Shown here: one piece after another, positions 9,328-20,090 of the stretch
Position numbering within the stretch: position 1 is the stretch's first letter
Layout: each line of letters opens with the position of its first letter
Source: Karstenula rhodostoma CBS 690.94
Taxonomy: Eukaryota; Ascomycota; Dothideomycetes; Pleosporales; Didymosphaeriaceae
Reading direction: 5' to 3'
DNA: 64,000 nucleotides
Assembly: GCA_010093485.1 (NCBI GenBank)
Contig: MU001498.1
Location: 735,697 to 799,696, forward strand
The notes under the pieces: generated by a model
Told to the model about the DNA's origin: nothing
The model's database searches: none
What the model saw: only the letters and a program-made list of their open reading frames with translations
Translations under genes and position numbers: made by a program

Positions 9328-10844
9328 TTATATCACCTCAAACCTCCTCAACCCAGCCCTTACACCAAAGAACAGTGAAGCGCCCAAACAAGTAAGCAAC
9401 GGCACACCATACACACCCAGCCCAATCAAGATACCCTGTTCGAAGTAGCCAATCGCAATCGACTCAGCGCGCTTTGGCTCCTTGATCTCCTTCGCAGCGT
9501 CTTCCAACAGCTTCGCCGCATCCTTTCCTGCGCTGATAGTCGACGCTTGCGTCCTCGCAGGTCTGACAAGCACAGGCGATGCCCTTTGGAACTGCTCTTT
9601 CCGATAGCGGTTCTCCACGTCGACGTTGTGGAAAAGCGGCGCCCCGGGTCCCAAGAGTAGTACGGAGGGGATATGGTTTACGAATGTGACTTCAGCGTGG
9701 ATGAACTGCGAGAGGTATTTGGCGTGCGCAGGAGCAGCGAAGTGGTACGCAGCGCTAAGTCGGTCATCTGAATCGTTGGTAATCAGATCGATGGCATGGT
9801 CCAGCGATGACACTGCCGATACCGCAAATACCGGTGCATCAAGCCTGGGCGGAAGGGGGACGTGGGTGGTGTCCTTATTCGTGAGCTCGACAATGGCGCC
9901 TGTGGAGCCTAGTGTTATGATGGTTGTTTGCCAGTGTTTGTTCTCTGAAAGTGTGGCCAAGACGTCACTGGCATTGCGTTCCTTGGGTTGCAACGTCACA
10001 TTCGGCGTGCCGTTCGAAGAGGTGACGGCGAGGTAGCGGATCCCGTGTTTCAGCACTTGCTCTACAAATTCTCGCTGTACAAACTCGTTGACGAAGACTA
10101 GATCGGGCGCGTAGGGAGAGGTGCCACCGAAGCTGAAGCGAGCGGCTACCAAGGCTTCTGCCGCTGAAGAAAGGTCTGCCGTTCGATCGACAACTGCTAG
10201 AACTCTGCCCGAGGAAGAGACGAGCTGGGTATAGTCCGGTTTCTCAGCGCCTGCTTCTTGTAGTACCGACAGAAGGTTCGGTGTTGGCCCTTCTTGTGGC
10301 GATGTTGAGATGATCTGAAAAGTGTCCGGTTGTAGTGCTTTAAGGAGGAGAGATCGAAGCAGCGAAGGCAAGGCTCGAGGAGTGTTATCTAGCTGAGGTC
10401 GTTGTCAGCTCCACTCTTCCTTATGTTGTTTTCATGTCTTACCTTCAAAGCAATACAGCTGCCTGCTGCAATCGCAGCGGCTAGCGGTCCGACGACGCTG
10501 AAGAATGGCGTATGTCCCAAATTGGGCTCAATATACACCACGCCCCAAGGTCCTGTTCTGTCTGCCACGTCTTTCGCTTTCGTCGGTTTGTATTCACTTT
10601 CGAGTTCTGCCTTCTGGTCGATCCCTTCATAATGCGCTTTCAGATGTCTCAGCGCGGTGGCGATTTCGATGGTGGCTTCAGCATCTGTAACATGCTGATC
10701 TTGTCGAAGAGCATCCCGAATAGACTTGACCTCGCCACGTAGGGCATCATGCAAAAACTTGAGTTGTTCGCGTCGAAAGAACGGGTTGGAACTGCGCCCC
10801 GTAAGGGCAACCGCGTTGAGATTCGCAAGAGTGGTAGCTGTCAT
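9328..10844 (-). CDS. Membrane-anchored aldehyde-dehydrogenase-like protein lacking the catalytic cysteine
   Basis: Two exons, 10844-10443 and 10392-9328, with a 50-bp GTAAGA...CAG intron; about 488 residues. The ALDH fold is recognisable from GPWGVVYIEPNLGHTPFF, PLAAAIAAGSCIALKLDN and the segment FSFGGTSPYAPDLVFVNE. In true aldehyde dehydrogenases this last segment reads N-x-G-Q-x-C; here the Cys is absent. The LGGK/Glu motif is also degraded (VSSSGRVLAVVD). A hydrophobic segment near the C terminus (GILIGLGVYGVPLLTCLGAS) predicts a membrane anchor, as in class-3-type fatty aldehyde dehydrogenases. It is likely a pseudoenzyme, or an enzyme with another chemistry. I chose ATG 10844; an additional upstream exon cannot be excluded. 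Confidence 0.75.
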
Positions 10845-11204
10845 TGCGCCGAGAAAAGCAAACCTCAAGGTCCAAGCCGCCGCAGGTCTACTCCTTCAAC
10901 GAACACGACAATTCAGGAGGAATATCGCTACTAGATCCGCACTGGCCCGTGTAACCATGCCCATTGCGCGCATCGCGTCTCGTCTCGGCATGTGTGGAGC
11001 AGACCAGAGCGGAGGTCCTCCACATTCCGAAGCCCCAAACTCACGCGGCAACGCGGGACCCCGCAACGCCTCGGATTCTAGACCTGCCGAAGCACCGAAG
11101 GAATTCATTCTACCCCGTAGGTAGGCTCGCAATGCACGCGTAGGCCACACATCAAAACCATACCGTAACCGTCCCAAACTGTCTGTACACGCCCCTCGTA
11201 CACC
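10845..11204. promoter_or_regulatory. Divergent promoter between ALDH-like and small two-exon gene
   Basis: A 360-bp GC-rich gap with no TATA box recognised. A long reverse-strand open frame crossing it (10896-11648) is antisense to the small gene and is not supported as coding. Confidence 0.3.
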
Positions 11205-11625
11205 ATGTCCGTAACAACAACCGCCAACGCGCAGACATACAATCTCCGAGCTGTCCTCACAGACTACGACCTCCACCATACCCCTGCGACCGACCCTCTC
11301 GATACTACGCTGATTGCGCACCCTGCACCAAACTCGCCATCGTCTCGCAGCAACCCAGCACACTGGCCTACAGATGAGCGACGCGTGCCACCGTACCGGC
11401 CAGTGAACACCGCGTTGGATCAAACGCAGCGAAGAGTGTATCAAAATGGGGTCGAGAGGGCTTTTGTAACAGTCATGTTCACGGGTGTGTATCTTCAGTC
11501 GGTAAGTGAAGGAGTGGAAAGGGTTCGGAATGACACTGATGGAGACGCAGACGGCGAGTAAATTATGGCGGAATACATTCGGACGGTTCTGGAATGTTGG
11601 GTACAAGATAGGCGGAGAGTGGTGA
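11205..11625 (+). CDS. Small two-exon protein of unknown function
   Basis: ATG 11205 has a good context (CACCATGTCC). Exon 1 is 11205-11501, intron 11502-11550 (GTAAGT...GCAG, 49 bp) and exon 2 is 11551-11625, giving 123 residues. Splicing removes an acidic read-through tail and replaces it with TASKLWRNTFGRFWNVGYK, an amphipathic aromatic/basic end that looks more protein-like. No signal peptide and no known motif. The N-terminal half contains YNLRAVLTDYDLHHTPAT. The clean intron is the main evidence that it is real. Confidence 0.55.
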
Positions 11626-11867
11626 TGGACATCTGCCATGCTGTTCAAGAGTAGGCGTCCACATGATATTAGAACGTTTCAATATCCGTACTGGAGGAGG
11701 CTGTTTTTGTTTGTAGTTGTTTCGTTATCGCAATATTTGCATCTAATCTCAAAGTCACGGCGTCAATGGAAAACTGTAGATAGGGCGTGGCCTAATATAT
11801 CATTGCAACGTGTGAACTACATACACTTCTAGTTCTATCAAACAGCTAGCAACATGAATTGCGGCTC

Positions 11868-14083
11868 TCAGACAAGCCTCCTCGCACCCTTCACATCACT
11901 ACCACCAAGGCCTTCCACAACCTTGGCCTCGGCGACTGCATAGATGGGTATCTCCGCCAACCGATCGACAATGTGATGCAAAGTCGGTAGCCTCTTCCAG
12001 TCCAACGAATCAAACTTGATCTTCGCTTGGTCTGCTACCACCGTGCTGTGGACTTGCCGAGGTGCCTTCGCCTCCTCATCGTTGGGAAGGAACCCCACGT
12101 AGTCGGCATCGGCCTGCCCTCGCTCTTTGCTGCCCTCGGAAGCGGTCGAGGGGATGTATTTGCGGAAGAAAAGACCCTCTTCCTTCGGCGGTGGTGGAGG
12201 GCCGTGGCCTGGAAGACCCGAGCTCGGAGGACCAGAGCCCTGCACTCCATCCAATGCTGGCTGAGCTTTGAGACCGGTAATAGATAAATCCAGGAAGTTG
12301 TTACCCATCCATCCAGCTTTCAGCTTGAACGTGCCTTCATCTCTGGCGACGTCAAGCGAAGCGAACACCTTCGGCATGCCGAGCTCTTCCCGCCCGCTGA
12401 TGATAGGATCTGCAAGATTTTCGAACAGCACCGCAAGGAAGGTTCCCACTACCTTATCGCCATTCTCCTTGGTGTATTCAACGCCGTGGATGTATAGACC
12501 AAAATGGTTGTAACCATTACCACCCAGCCACTCGAGGTTTCCTAAGGAGGATAGAGCGAACGTGGCGAAGCAGTTGGAGTCCGCCGATGCAAATTTGAAC
12601 TGAGGAGTAGGAAGTAAATTCTGCAAAAGCGTTCGCGAAGTCTTGAGCTTAATGCTGGCGGTAGTGAAAGTCGAGTTGGTCCAGTCTCTGGTGTTGCCGA
12701 AATGGTCCTGTCGTGGCCCGGGGAAGGGACCAAAGACTGTGGGCATGCGTCGGTATGCGGTGGGCTTTCGACTCCATTGCCACTCGCGCAATTTCTGACT
12801 CGTATAATGCCACTCGTCGTGACCAAAGCTTTCATCTGTAAAGCGGGATATGTCAAGGGGAGGCCCAGAGCCCAAATCCGTACCTATCTGACGAGAGTAT
12901 TCCTGGATCATAGTAGCGCGTTGCATGCGGCACTTTTCGTAGAGCTTGAGCCTTTCTTGAATCTCAGCCAGTGGTGTACCCAGGGGAAGGACACATGCTA
13001 ATGAGGCTGCGTCCTCTATAGCCTGTGCTGCACCTTGGCCTTGATCTAGAGATAGTTAGTGTGTCATCTCTGGTATGGAAATGATGATTTCTTACAGGGC
13101 GTGAAGGGATGCGCCGCGTCTCCAATGAGTGCAAGCTGCCCCTCCGTCCAAGTCGGTAACTGGCCCATGTCGAGAAGTTCCCACACCTTCAAGGTATCCT
13201 CATCGGCCATACTCAGAATCTTCAAGACAGACGGATCCCAGCCCTTGTACACAGCCAACATCTTGCTCAAGTTTGCATCAGTTTGCCAACCGTCTGAATT
13301 TTCGTCCTTTTGCTCGGACTCAGATGTCGGGTGTATGCAAACAAAGTTCAAAAGCTTGTGTTTCCTTGTCGGGTAGATGACAATACGTCGATCTCTTCCC
13401 ATGTACATATTCAGATGTCCCTCTTTCTCGGCAAGTGGCTTTGTGAGCGGATCTTCGAGCGCGCGCGAGCGTGGCATCGTGAATCGAAACGCGCTCTTTC
13501 CATCTCCGGCCGGCTTGAGACCTTGCGAGCCCGGTAACGCATAGCGAGCTTTGGAGTGCACGCCGTCAGCGCCAATCACAACTTCTGCTTTCAGCTGCTC
13601 TCCAGAGTCCAATATGATGCTGCCGTCCGTGCCGACACTGGCCACTCGACTAGAGGTTCGAAGGATAGCCGGCGTTCCAGGTCCATTCTCCGCAGTCGCT
13701 ACTTTCTTCAGTTCCGCGTGTAAATCCACTCGATGTGCCAACAACCATTGATGCTGCCACCTGCCTGCCGCCCTCCACAGCGGAACTTCGAGCAGTTGTT
13801 TCCCGTCCGACAGAGACTGCGTGAGGATCCTGCAAGGAACGGCGCCCAGATCTTCGACGTTGATACCCATCCTAAGAAGCAGCCCAGTTGCGTTCGGTGC
13901 TATATGTACAGCCGCCCCTAATTCTTTGGCGAATCTCGATTGTTCCAGGAGAGTAACACAATGGCCTTGTTGTCTGAGAAAAATTGCTGCGCTCAATCCC
14001 CCAATTCCCGCTCCAACTACGAGAACGTTCAGCGGTTGCGCCGCTTGGTCTGCATGGCCGGTGCCATTTGTGAGAGTAGTCAT
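11868..14083 (-). CDS. FAD-dependent monooxygenase fused to an acetoacetate-decarboxylase-like domain
   Basis: Exons 14083-13096 and 13045-11868 (intron GTAAGA...CTAG, 50 bp) join in phase to give HPFTPYQGQGAAQAIEDAA, 721 residues. The N-terminal 400 residues are a salicylate-hydroxylase-type flavoprotein: dinucleotide fold LNVLVVGAGIGGLSAAIFLR near residue 20, DG motif VVIGADGVHSKAR, and GD motif LIGDAAHPFTP. These enzymes hydroxylate aromatic rings using NAD(P)H and O2. After a linker, the C-terminal half resembles acetoacetate decarboxylase (TFTTASIKLKTS, GNGYNHFGLYIHGVEY, and SGREELGMPKVFASLD with one Lys where the classical enzyme has a Lys pair). A proline-rich insert (GHGPPPPPKEEG) lies inside this domain. 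One polypeptide may couple ring hydroxylation with decarboxylation or product binding. The gene is divergent from nothing and lies tail-to-tail with the small gene at 11205. Confidence 0.85.
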
Positions 14084-14325
14084 GCCGTCTATCGCGCAAA
14101 ATGTTATACCAAAGTTGAAGGTCGAGTAGGCCTATCCAATAGCCATAGCGGCGAACTATCACATGGAGGATATATCTAGATGTAGTGTTGCAAGACTGAG
14201 ATTCGCACCACAGTTAGCGTGATGGCGTACGTTCGTACAGCCGGAGTAACCTAAACAGTAGCTCGTCGCCGTCTAGCCGGCAATGATCTCCACATTCCGT
14301 AACGCCAAATGATCCCTGGCTGAAA

Positions 14326-14649
14326 TGCACGAATGTCATGTGGGGATCCCGGAGTCGTAGAAGATAATAGGGAGATGCCTATAAAGAGGAGGGATTATTA
14401 AGGTAATTAGTAGAGTAAGTTATATATAGCTATAGCTCTAGGATTATTATTATCTTAACTATCTTAACTATCTTAATACTACTTAACTACTATAGAATAG
14501 AATAAATCTAAGGGCTAATAGAGCGAGATAAGTTATAGATATAGTATATAAATAGAGGGAGGTGCTGCAGTCTCTCGCTTATCACGATCGACGCCACAAT
14601 CTAACATGCTCTTCCCCTGGCACCTAGACTCCGGTGCACGAATGTCATG
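14326..14649 (+). repeat. Dispersed repeat, copy D: about 294-bp AT-rich insertion flanked by 15-bp direct repeats
   Basis: TGCACGAATGTCATG occurs at 14326-14340 and 14635-14649. The sequence between starts with the shared TGGGGATCCCGGAGTCGTAG core, then becomes very AT-rich (14395-14570, with repeated ATCTTAACT) and contains a TATA-like TATATAAATAGAGGG near 14544. The transitions relative to copy C suggest RIP. The rest of 14084-14868 shows no gene. Confidence 0.65.
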
Positions 14650-14868
14650 GGGTCGTGGCAAAGCCAATATTCCCATATTGCGCATAAGTCATAACAGGGC
14701 CTTCTTCGGCCAAAATAAACACATACATCGGACTGTTGGCAAACCACAACTCAACAGCGCTCACGTTGATAGAGTCTCGCAGGAGTCTTTGTCGTGAGAA
14801 CAGTGAAATGCGAATTTTCATCGAGAACTGATGTTGGTTCTAGTATTAAGAGCAACTTTGCCAGAAAG

Positions 14869-17653
14869 TCACTTTGATGCAGAACGAAGAACTTCCATCA
14901 ACTGCACCAGCCCGTCAACAAGCGGCGGACAAGATTCGATTCCAGATCCATGATTGTGTAGCAATAATTGCGACACCGTACCGAGGACCTGAGCAGCATC
15001 GCGAAGGTGTACAACTGTCTTTGTGCTGTTGTCTCGGATAGCAGGCTCTCCTCGATTGAGCTTGACAAACCGCTTGACATCCCTTTCCTCGGTGGCCCCG
15101 AGGATGAAAATCTGCGGGTCAGGGTTGGGCTCGTGATTCGCGTCGTCAGCTGTTCGCTTGAGCAAGCCATAGGCCCAGAGTACAAGTGCAGCATGGTAGA
15201 CTGCCATGGCGTAAAAGTTTTGTAGGATTCCTTGCGATGTTGTCTCGGAGATTTTGATGACCTGTGATGCATGAAAAACTGACTGCCTTGCTGCTGCAGT
15301 TAAAGTCCAGTTGCGGATTGAGGTATACGCGTGCCGTGCTTCATCTAGACCCGCGATGCCAGCAAATATTTGTACCTCTTCCAAAGGTGCATTCAAATGC
15401 ATGAGCATGATTTCTACGGTAAAAAGCTCTTGGACATGGCTGGAGACATGGGTGAGACGGAAGTCCTCGCACATCTTTGTCAGTTCTTGCTGGCGTGAGG
15501 AGAGAAGCAAGCTATCCGCAAATTGCTTCTTGGACGTCAAAGCTCGGAGTTGCCTATACTCCCAGATCATACCCCATATCACGTACAAGTAAGCCACGCT
15601 TGCAGTAGGGAATAGATTGAGATATTCAAGGTCCTCTAAACAATCGAAAAGGGTTGGTCTCTTTGCTGTTGCCCCTAAGGTGGTTAAGTAAGTGGTTTTC
15701 CATGCCGAAGCGGACGGTGCCTGCCATAACGCATCCGAGTGAGGCAAAGGGAGGTCCATCTCGGCGTATGAAACCAGCGGTGGTTTGAGAAGGGCCATTG
15801 AAGACTGTCGATCAATTTCGAAATATCTGTATACAAGTCGGAGCCAGGATTCGTGGTGGACCCACTCTTTCCATTTCTTTTGTAAAGACGGGCCTTCGTC
15901 GTCGGGGCTCGGATAAATTTTCTTCCATATGGAACGACTGAACCGGCCTCCTCGGCGAAGCATCGTGACTGGGGGCTGTAGGAAGCTTTCTGCGATTTCC
16001 ATTTTGCGACTCAATCCGCTCCACATGCCGATTTCACATAGCAGAAGTTCCATCTGGAATACCGAGAACATGTCAGTGTGTGTGTCTCAATAATTTTAAC
16101 GGGGATATGATCGTACCTGCAAGTATTGAATGTCGCGAATGTTACTGTTATCTTCCTCGAGAGATTTGGCCACGGACACACGTGCTACTTCGTGCAAAGC
16201 TTGGCCTAGCTTCCGCAATAGATCACCCGGGGCCGAGGAAGCCCCTGCAGCGACAATACAGACGAGCAGCGACGGATGAATATTGGCGGGTGAGAATGTT
16301 GCAAGATGGAAACAAGACCCGGCGTTGATTGAGGGTGAGGTGAAGAACACCTGAATCATGCCGTCAAGTAAATCAAGTGACGGGAACCCAGCGGCGATGC
16401 GTTTAGAGTTTTCTTGACTGGAGCTCTCAATTACCAGGGCGAGAAGTCTATCCCTGGTAGTATAGGATAATCGCTCGCTTGTGATATTACGGGGAGGAAT
16501 GCGCGCTGGCGACTGGCCTTCATGCTCTCTCTCAGGAAAAGCTAAATTCGATTCCCCGGCAGTCACCGGGTTGGTCTCGCTCCTCGGCGTATAACGCCAT
16601 AAGCTTCGATCAAACGCTTTCGCCCTATCTGCGGCTGCGGAATCCGCCGAGCCATGCTGGCTATGTTGTTCAGCGGTTAGGGCGTCGTGGTGAAAGGTGT
16701 CTTGTTGTGTGCTTTCATGGATGAGACTTTGATCAAAAAGGGAAAGATCAATGCCGCCAAAATCTAGATCCCAGTTGAAGTTTGGCTCCGCAAGCCCTCG
16801 TGGTGTGGTGTAACCTGAAAGGGAAGTTTCCGCAGGCGGCAGGTAGCGGAGGAAGTCTGGGATGAAAGCATCGCCGGGAGAACCATCACTAAATGACATT
16901 GCGGTGTTTTGTGTAAACATAGGAAGTGGTTCTGGTTTTTGGTTTGCGCCTAACACCACATCCGTAAAACTAGGTTCCATGCCCTGCATGTCGTCCCAGG
17001 CCCGTGGAACTTGTTGTTGTGCAACCATAATCGCTTCCTCTACTGCCGACTCGGAGTGACGATGCGAAGGAGTTGGTTGTGTAGTAGGTGGGCGAGGCGA
17101 ACGTGGGTCAAGGTTATTGGAAAGATCCAATAAGTCTTGCGCGGCGCCGAGTTCTTGTGCGGCATCGAGCTCCTCCTGTGCCGCCATTGACAAGCGGCAA
17201 ATGAGGTTTTTCTGTCGACATCTGCGGCAAGGTTTATCGTCCTCGCACTTCAGGTGGCTTTTTGAACATTCCTCGCAAGCTTGACTTACGCGACTCATGC
17301 GAGAGATATCCGTCCGCGAGCGCTTCTTCCCGGTATCCGAAGCATGATTGGCTACATGTCTTTTGAGTAGGTCGCTGGCACGCTTCAGCCAATTGATAAT
17401 GCAAATGCATGGGAGCGCTGCTTACACTCTCGCAAAGCATTTAGAACAAGTGGGGCACACGTAAGGTCTTTGCTTAGTATCTAGACTTGTGAGCTTAGAG
17501 CTGGAACTCGAGGCTGATCTATTGCTTACGCGATCGAACGTGACGCATCAAATGGTCAACGCGAATGAATGAGCGCTTGCACGTGCTGCACTGAAACAGC
17601 CTTTCCTTCGCCTCCGTATCGGGTATAGTCGGAATATTTGGCGCCGTCTCCAT
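14869..17653 (-). CDS. Transcription factor with two C2H2 zinc fingers, a Zn(II)2Cys6 cluster and a fungal regulatory domain
   Basis: Four exons, 17653-17530, 17480-17426, 17374-16117 and 16053-14869, all joins in phase, about 873 residues. Finger 1 is LFQCSTCKRSFIRVDHLMRH. After the linker HTKQRPY comes finger 2, YVCPTCSKCFARVDLLKRH. A basic stretch (KKRSRTD) precedes the six-cysteine cluster CEECSKSHLKC...CRRCRQKNLIC. The long C-terminal part (LLLCEIGMWSG; LNLFPTASVAYLYVIWGMIW) fits the fungal-specific regulatory domain. Proteins of this composite type are nuclear, and many control catabolic or cluster genes. The start METAPNIP is 338 bp from, and divergent to, the extradiol dioxygenase, which is a plausible target together with the monooxygenase. 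Introns are 49, 51 and 63 bp. Confidence 0.88.
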
Positions 17654-17991
17654 CGTCTTCTTTGCTTGCAATCCTCCCGGCTTGGAATGTCGGGGGAGGA
17701 TGTGGAGGAGAATCTGGTGAAGATTGGAAAATATGGGGTGATGTGGAGAGACAAGGCAGTTGGCTTTGCGCAGCCGTGACCTCGGCTAGCGAGTCGTAAC
17801 CTCCCCCAAAGCTTCCCCCACATCCCGAGAGGAGCGCCGTCGCCACCGAGCAATACCCAACCGTCAGAATTAGCTTGGTATTGCTTCTTCGAAGCGCAGA
17901 ACACAGTCTGCAGTTAAATCTTCTTGGGAAGAAGTATCCCTTTGCTTCAAATCTGGTCTCGAACACGTGACAACCCCATTCACCCATCAAG
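17654..17991. promoter_or_regulatory. Divergent promoter: regulator (-) and extradiol dioxygenase (+)
   Basis: 338 bp between the two start codons. No convincing CGG-type half-site pair or TATA box was identified by eye. Confidence 0.4.
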
Positions 17992-18870
17992 ATGTCTCGT
18001 CCGCCCGTTCACTTCTTCTCCCATGGCTCCACAATGATGCTGGGCGAGGAGTCCAACTCAGCAACCTACTGGAAACAATGCGGCGACGAAGCCCTCGCCA
18101 ACAACATCAAAGGCATCGTGATGATGGGTGCGCACTGGGACGCTCGCGGCACGAACCGCATCGATGTCGCGACGAATCCCAATCCCCAAAAATCCCCAGT
18201 CGCCTACGTCCACCCATCCAAGTACGTTGATTACAAGCTAGTTCCGGACCTCAAGACCGGTAAGCGCATCATCGACATGCTGAACGACGCTGGCCTGAAC
18301 GCTCGTGGCAACGAAACTTTTGACTGGATCCATGACACATTCTTGATCCTCGTCAGGATGTTCCCTAGCGAGTGTCCACCGACCACGATCATCAGCATGA
18401 ACGCGAGGTTCGATCCGCATCTGCATGCAAGAGTGGGCAGTGTCGTCGCACAACTGAGGGAGGAGAACTACCTCATCATTGGCACAGGAGGCGCAGTCCA
18501 CAACCTATACCGCAACCACTGGTGGCAGATGCTGCGGCATACAGACAATTTTGCAATGCCGGTGCCGCCGGAAGCAGCGATGATGGAGTTCAGACAGAGC
18601 TTCGAGGACGTGTTTTTGCGGAATTGCAAACCCGGCATGAAGAAGGGTGCTCTGGTGAATGGGGTCACGCGGTTGATGAAGCATCCTCAATTCAGAGACG
18701 CGCATGGAACTGATGATCACTTCATGGCTGCTTGTTTCGTTGCTGGCGTGGTAGATGCGTGTGAAGGGATCGCTGATGATGGGGCTGTTATGGGTGCTGA
18801 AGACTGGGAGTTGGTCAATATGTGTAACAGCCAGTTCACGGTAGGAAAGTGGGTGTCTCAGACTGCTTGA
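17992..18870 (+). CDS. LigB/DODA-type extradiol ring-cleavage dioxygenase
   Basis: A single exon of 292 residues, the usual length for this family. Metal-ligand candidates are His11 in FFSHGS, His48 in MMGAHWD and His243 in TDDHFMAA. The signature LIIGTGGAVHNLYRN (His170) and WIHDTF (His114) are also present. These are the class III extradiol dioxygenases (4,5-DOPA dioxygenase/LigB type), which use Fe(II) or Zn and open catecholic rings next to a hydroxyl. Divergent from the C2H2/Zn2Cys6 regulator and near a ring-hydroxylating monooxygenase, so ring cleavage in an aromatic catabolic route is likely. The family also contains betalain-type DOPA dioxygenases, so the substrate is open. No signal peptide. 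Confidence 0.9.
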   Translation: MSRPPVHFFSHGSTMMLGEESNSATYWKQCGDEALANNIKGIVMMGAHWDARGTNRIDVATNPNPQKSPVAYVHPSKYVDYKLVPDLKTGKRIIDMLNDAGLNARGNETFDWIHDTFLILVRMFPSECPPTTIISMNARFDPHLHARVGSVVAQLREENYLIIGTGGAVHNLYRNHWWQMLRHTDNFAMPVPPEAAMMEFRQSFEDVFLRNCKPGMKKGALVNGVTRLMKHPQFRDAHGTDDHFMAACFVAGVVDACEGIADDGAVMGAEDWELVNMCNSQFTVGKWVSQTA

Positions 18871-19009
18871 TTTAGCGAGTGATTTGTATTGTAGACTGGA
18901 GTTTTTAAGCTTCGATATCTGTTTCTTATGAAAACACCATCAGTATCTTGATGGTGCGGATAGTACGCGCTGTCGTTCAACCAGCCCCTAACGATTTACA
19001 CCTAACGTG

Positions 19010-19068
19010 ATATTCACCTAATTAATAATTACTACCATCCCTATCCTCCTCTCGAGTGCGTCTCCCTA
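19010..19068 (-). repeat. Dispersed repeat, copy G (partial, decayed)
   Basis: On the reverse strand, GGGAGACGCACTCGAGAGGA followed by GGTAGTAATTATTAATTAGG aligns with the same part of copy D. It lies close to copy E in opposite orientation. Confidence 0.45.
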
Positions 19069-19170
19069 CGTTAACATTGCAGTACCAGAACATATCATCG
19101 TACTATCAGTATCCTTCCAAAAAAAACTCACAAGCTCTTACTCCCCAAGTAAATAACCACGTGATCCCCA

Positions 19171-19276
19171 AGCATGTCCCCGATCCAGGAGTCGCGGAAG
19201 AACATCAGGAAGCGCCCGTGGGTGCCCGTGGGACGCCAGCGAGGAGGAAGGAGTGTGGGGATGATCGGATGCCCGG
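19171..19276 (+). repeat. Dispersed repeat, copy E
   Basis: Begins GCATGTCCCCGATCCAGGAG and contains GCGCCCGTGGGTGCCCGTGG, GAGGAGGAAGGAGTGTGGGG and GATGATCGGATG. Like copy C it carries the doubled CCCGTGGG block. Elsewhere in 18871-20090 there is a C/T-rich stretch (19380-19560), a GTGCGG microsatellite near 19710-19735 and a poly-A tract at about 19927-19945, but no gene. Confidence 0.65.
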
Positions 19277-20090
19277 TCACCGTACCGCAAAAGCTACCAA
19301 CACACAATTAATCACCAGCGCCAACTGTACCGCACACCCTCCTCAATGCCTTCCAGCATGTGCACACATCCAGCACTAAGAGTTCCCCTCCGCACCCTCC
19401 CCTTCAAACACAGTCCTGACTACCTCATCATCAAAACACTCCTCCCATCCTCCCCGTCCTTCTTCGCATCGCACCGTCACCACCCTTCATCTCCCCCTCC
19501 CCACCCTCACGCACATCCACTCGAACAAGACACGCCTCCCTCCTCAGCAGCCCTCCCAGCAGCCCTCTCAACAGAAAGCCCAGGCGTCCAGGCGTGTCTA
19601 GACACATTCTCGCTTTGCGTTTCCTCTTGAGCCAGAATTCTGTTTAAAGTCAAACATCCATCACAGAACAAATGAACAGCAAGCAAGCAAGGGCGTTTGT
19701 ATCGCCCGGGGTGCGGGTGCGGGTGCGGGTGCGGATTTCACTCTAAAGATCGATTGAAGAAGTGGACACAGCGCACGCCACCTGGCCGCATTGACTACTT
19801 CGTAGCAGTAATACGAAAAACATGATTCCAGAACAGCGGTAACGAGCCAGGAAGAAAAGTTTAAATTCAAATCCAACCGCAACACCGCGCAATGCTACCC
19901 CAACCATGCAAGAACGTCTAGTCCAGTACTCAAAAAAAAAAAAAAAAAAGAGAGAGAGGAAGAAACAAGGACCAGCGACGACGCCGTGCCTTAGGGTATT
20001 AGTACTGTTACTGTCAGCGAATGAGCCGTCCATCCATCCATACATCTATATACAACCAACCACCAACCCTCCCCCATGGCCGAACGACCA

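Noticed and set aside
10896..11648. 250-codon reverse open frame
   Set aside because: Covers the divergent promoter and is antisense to the small gene with a clean intron.
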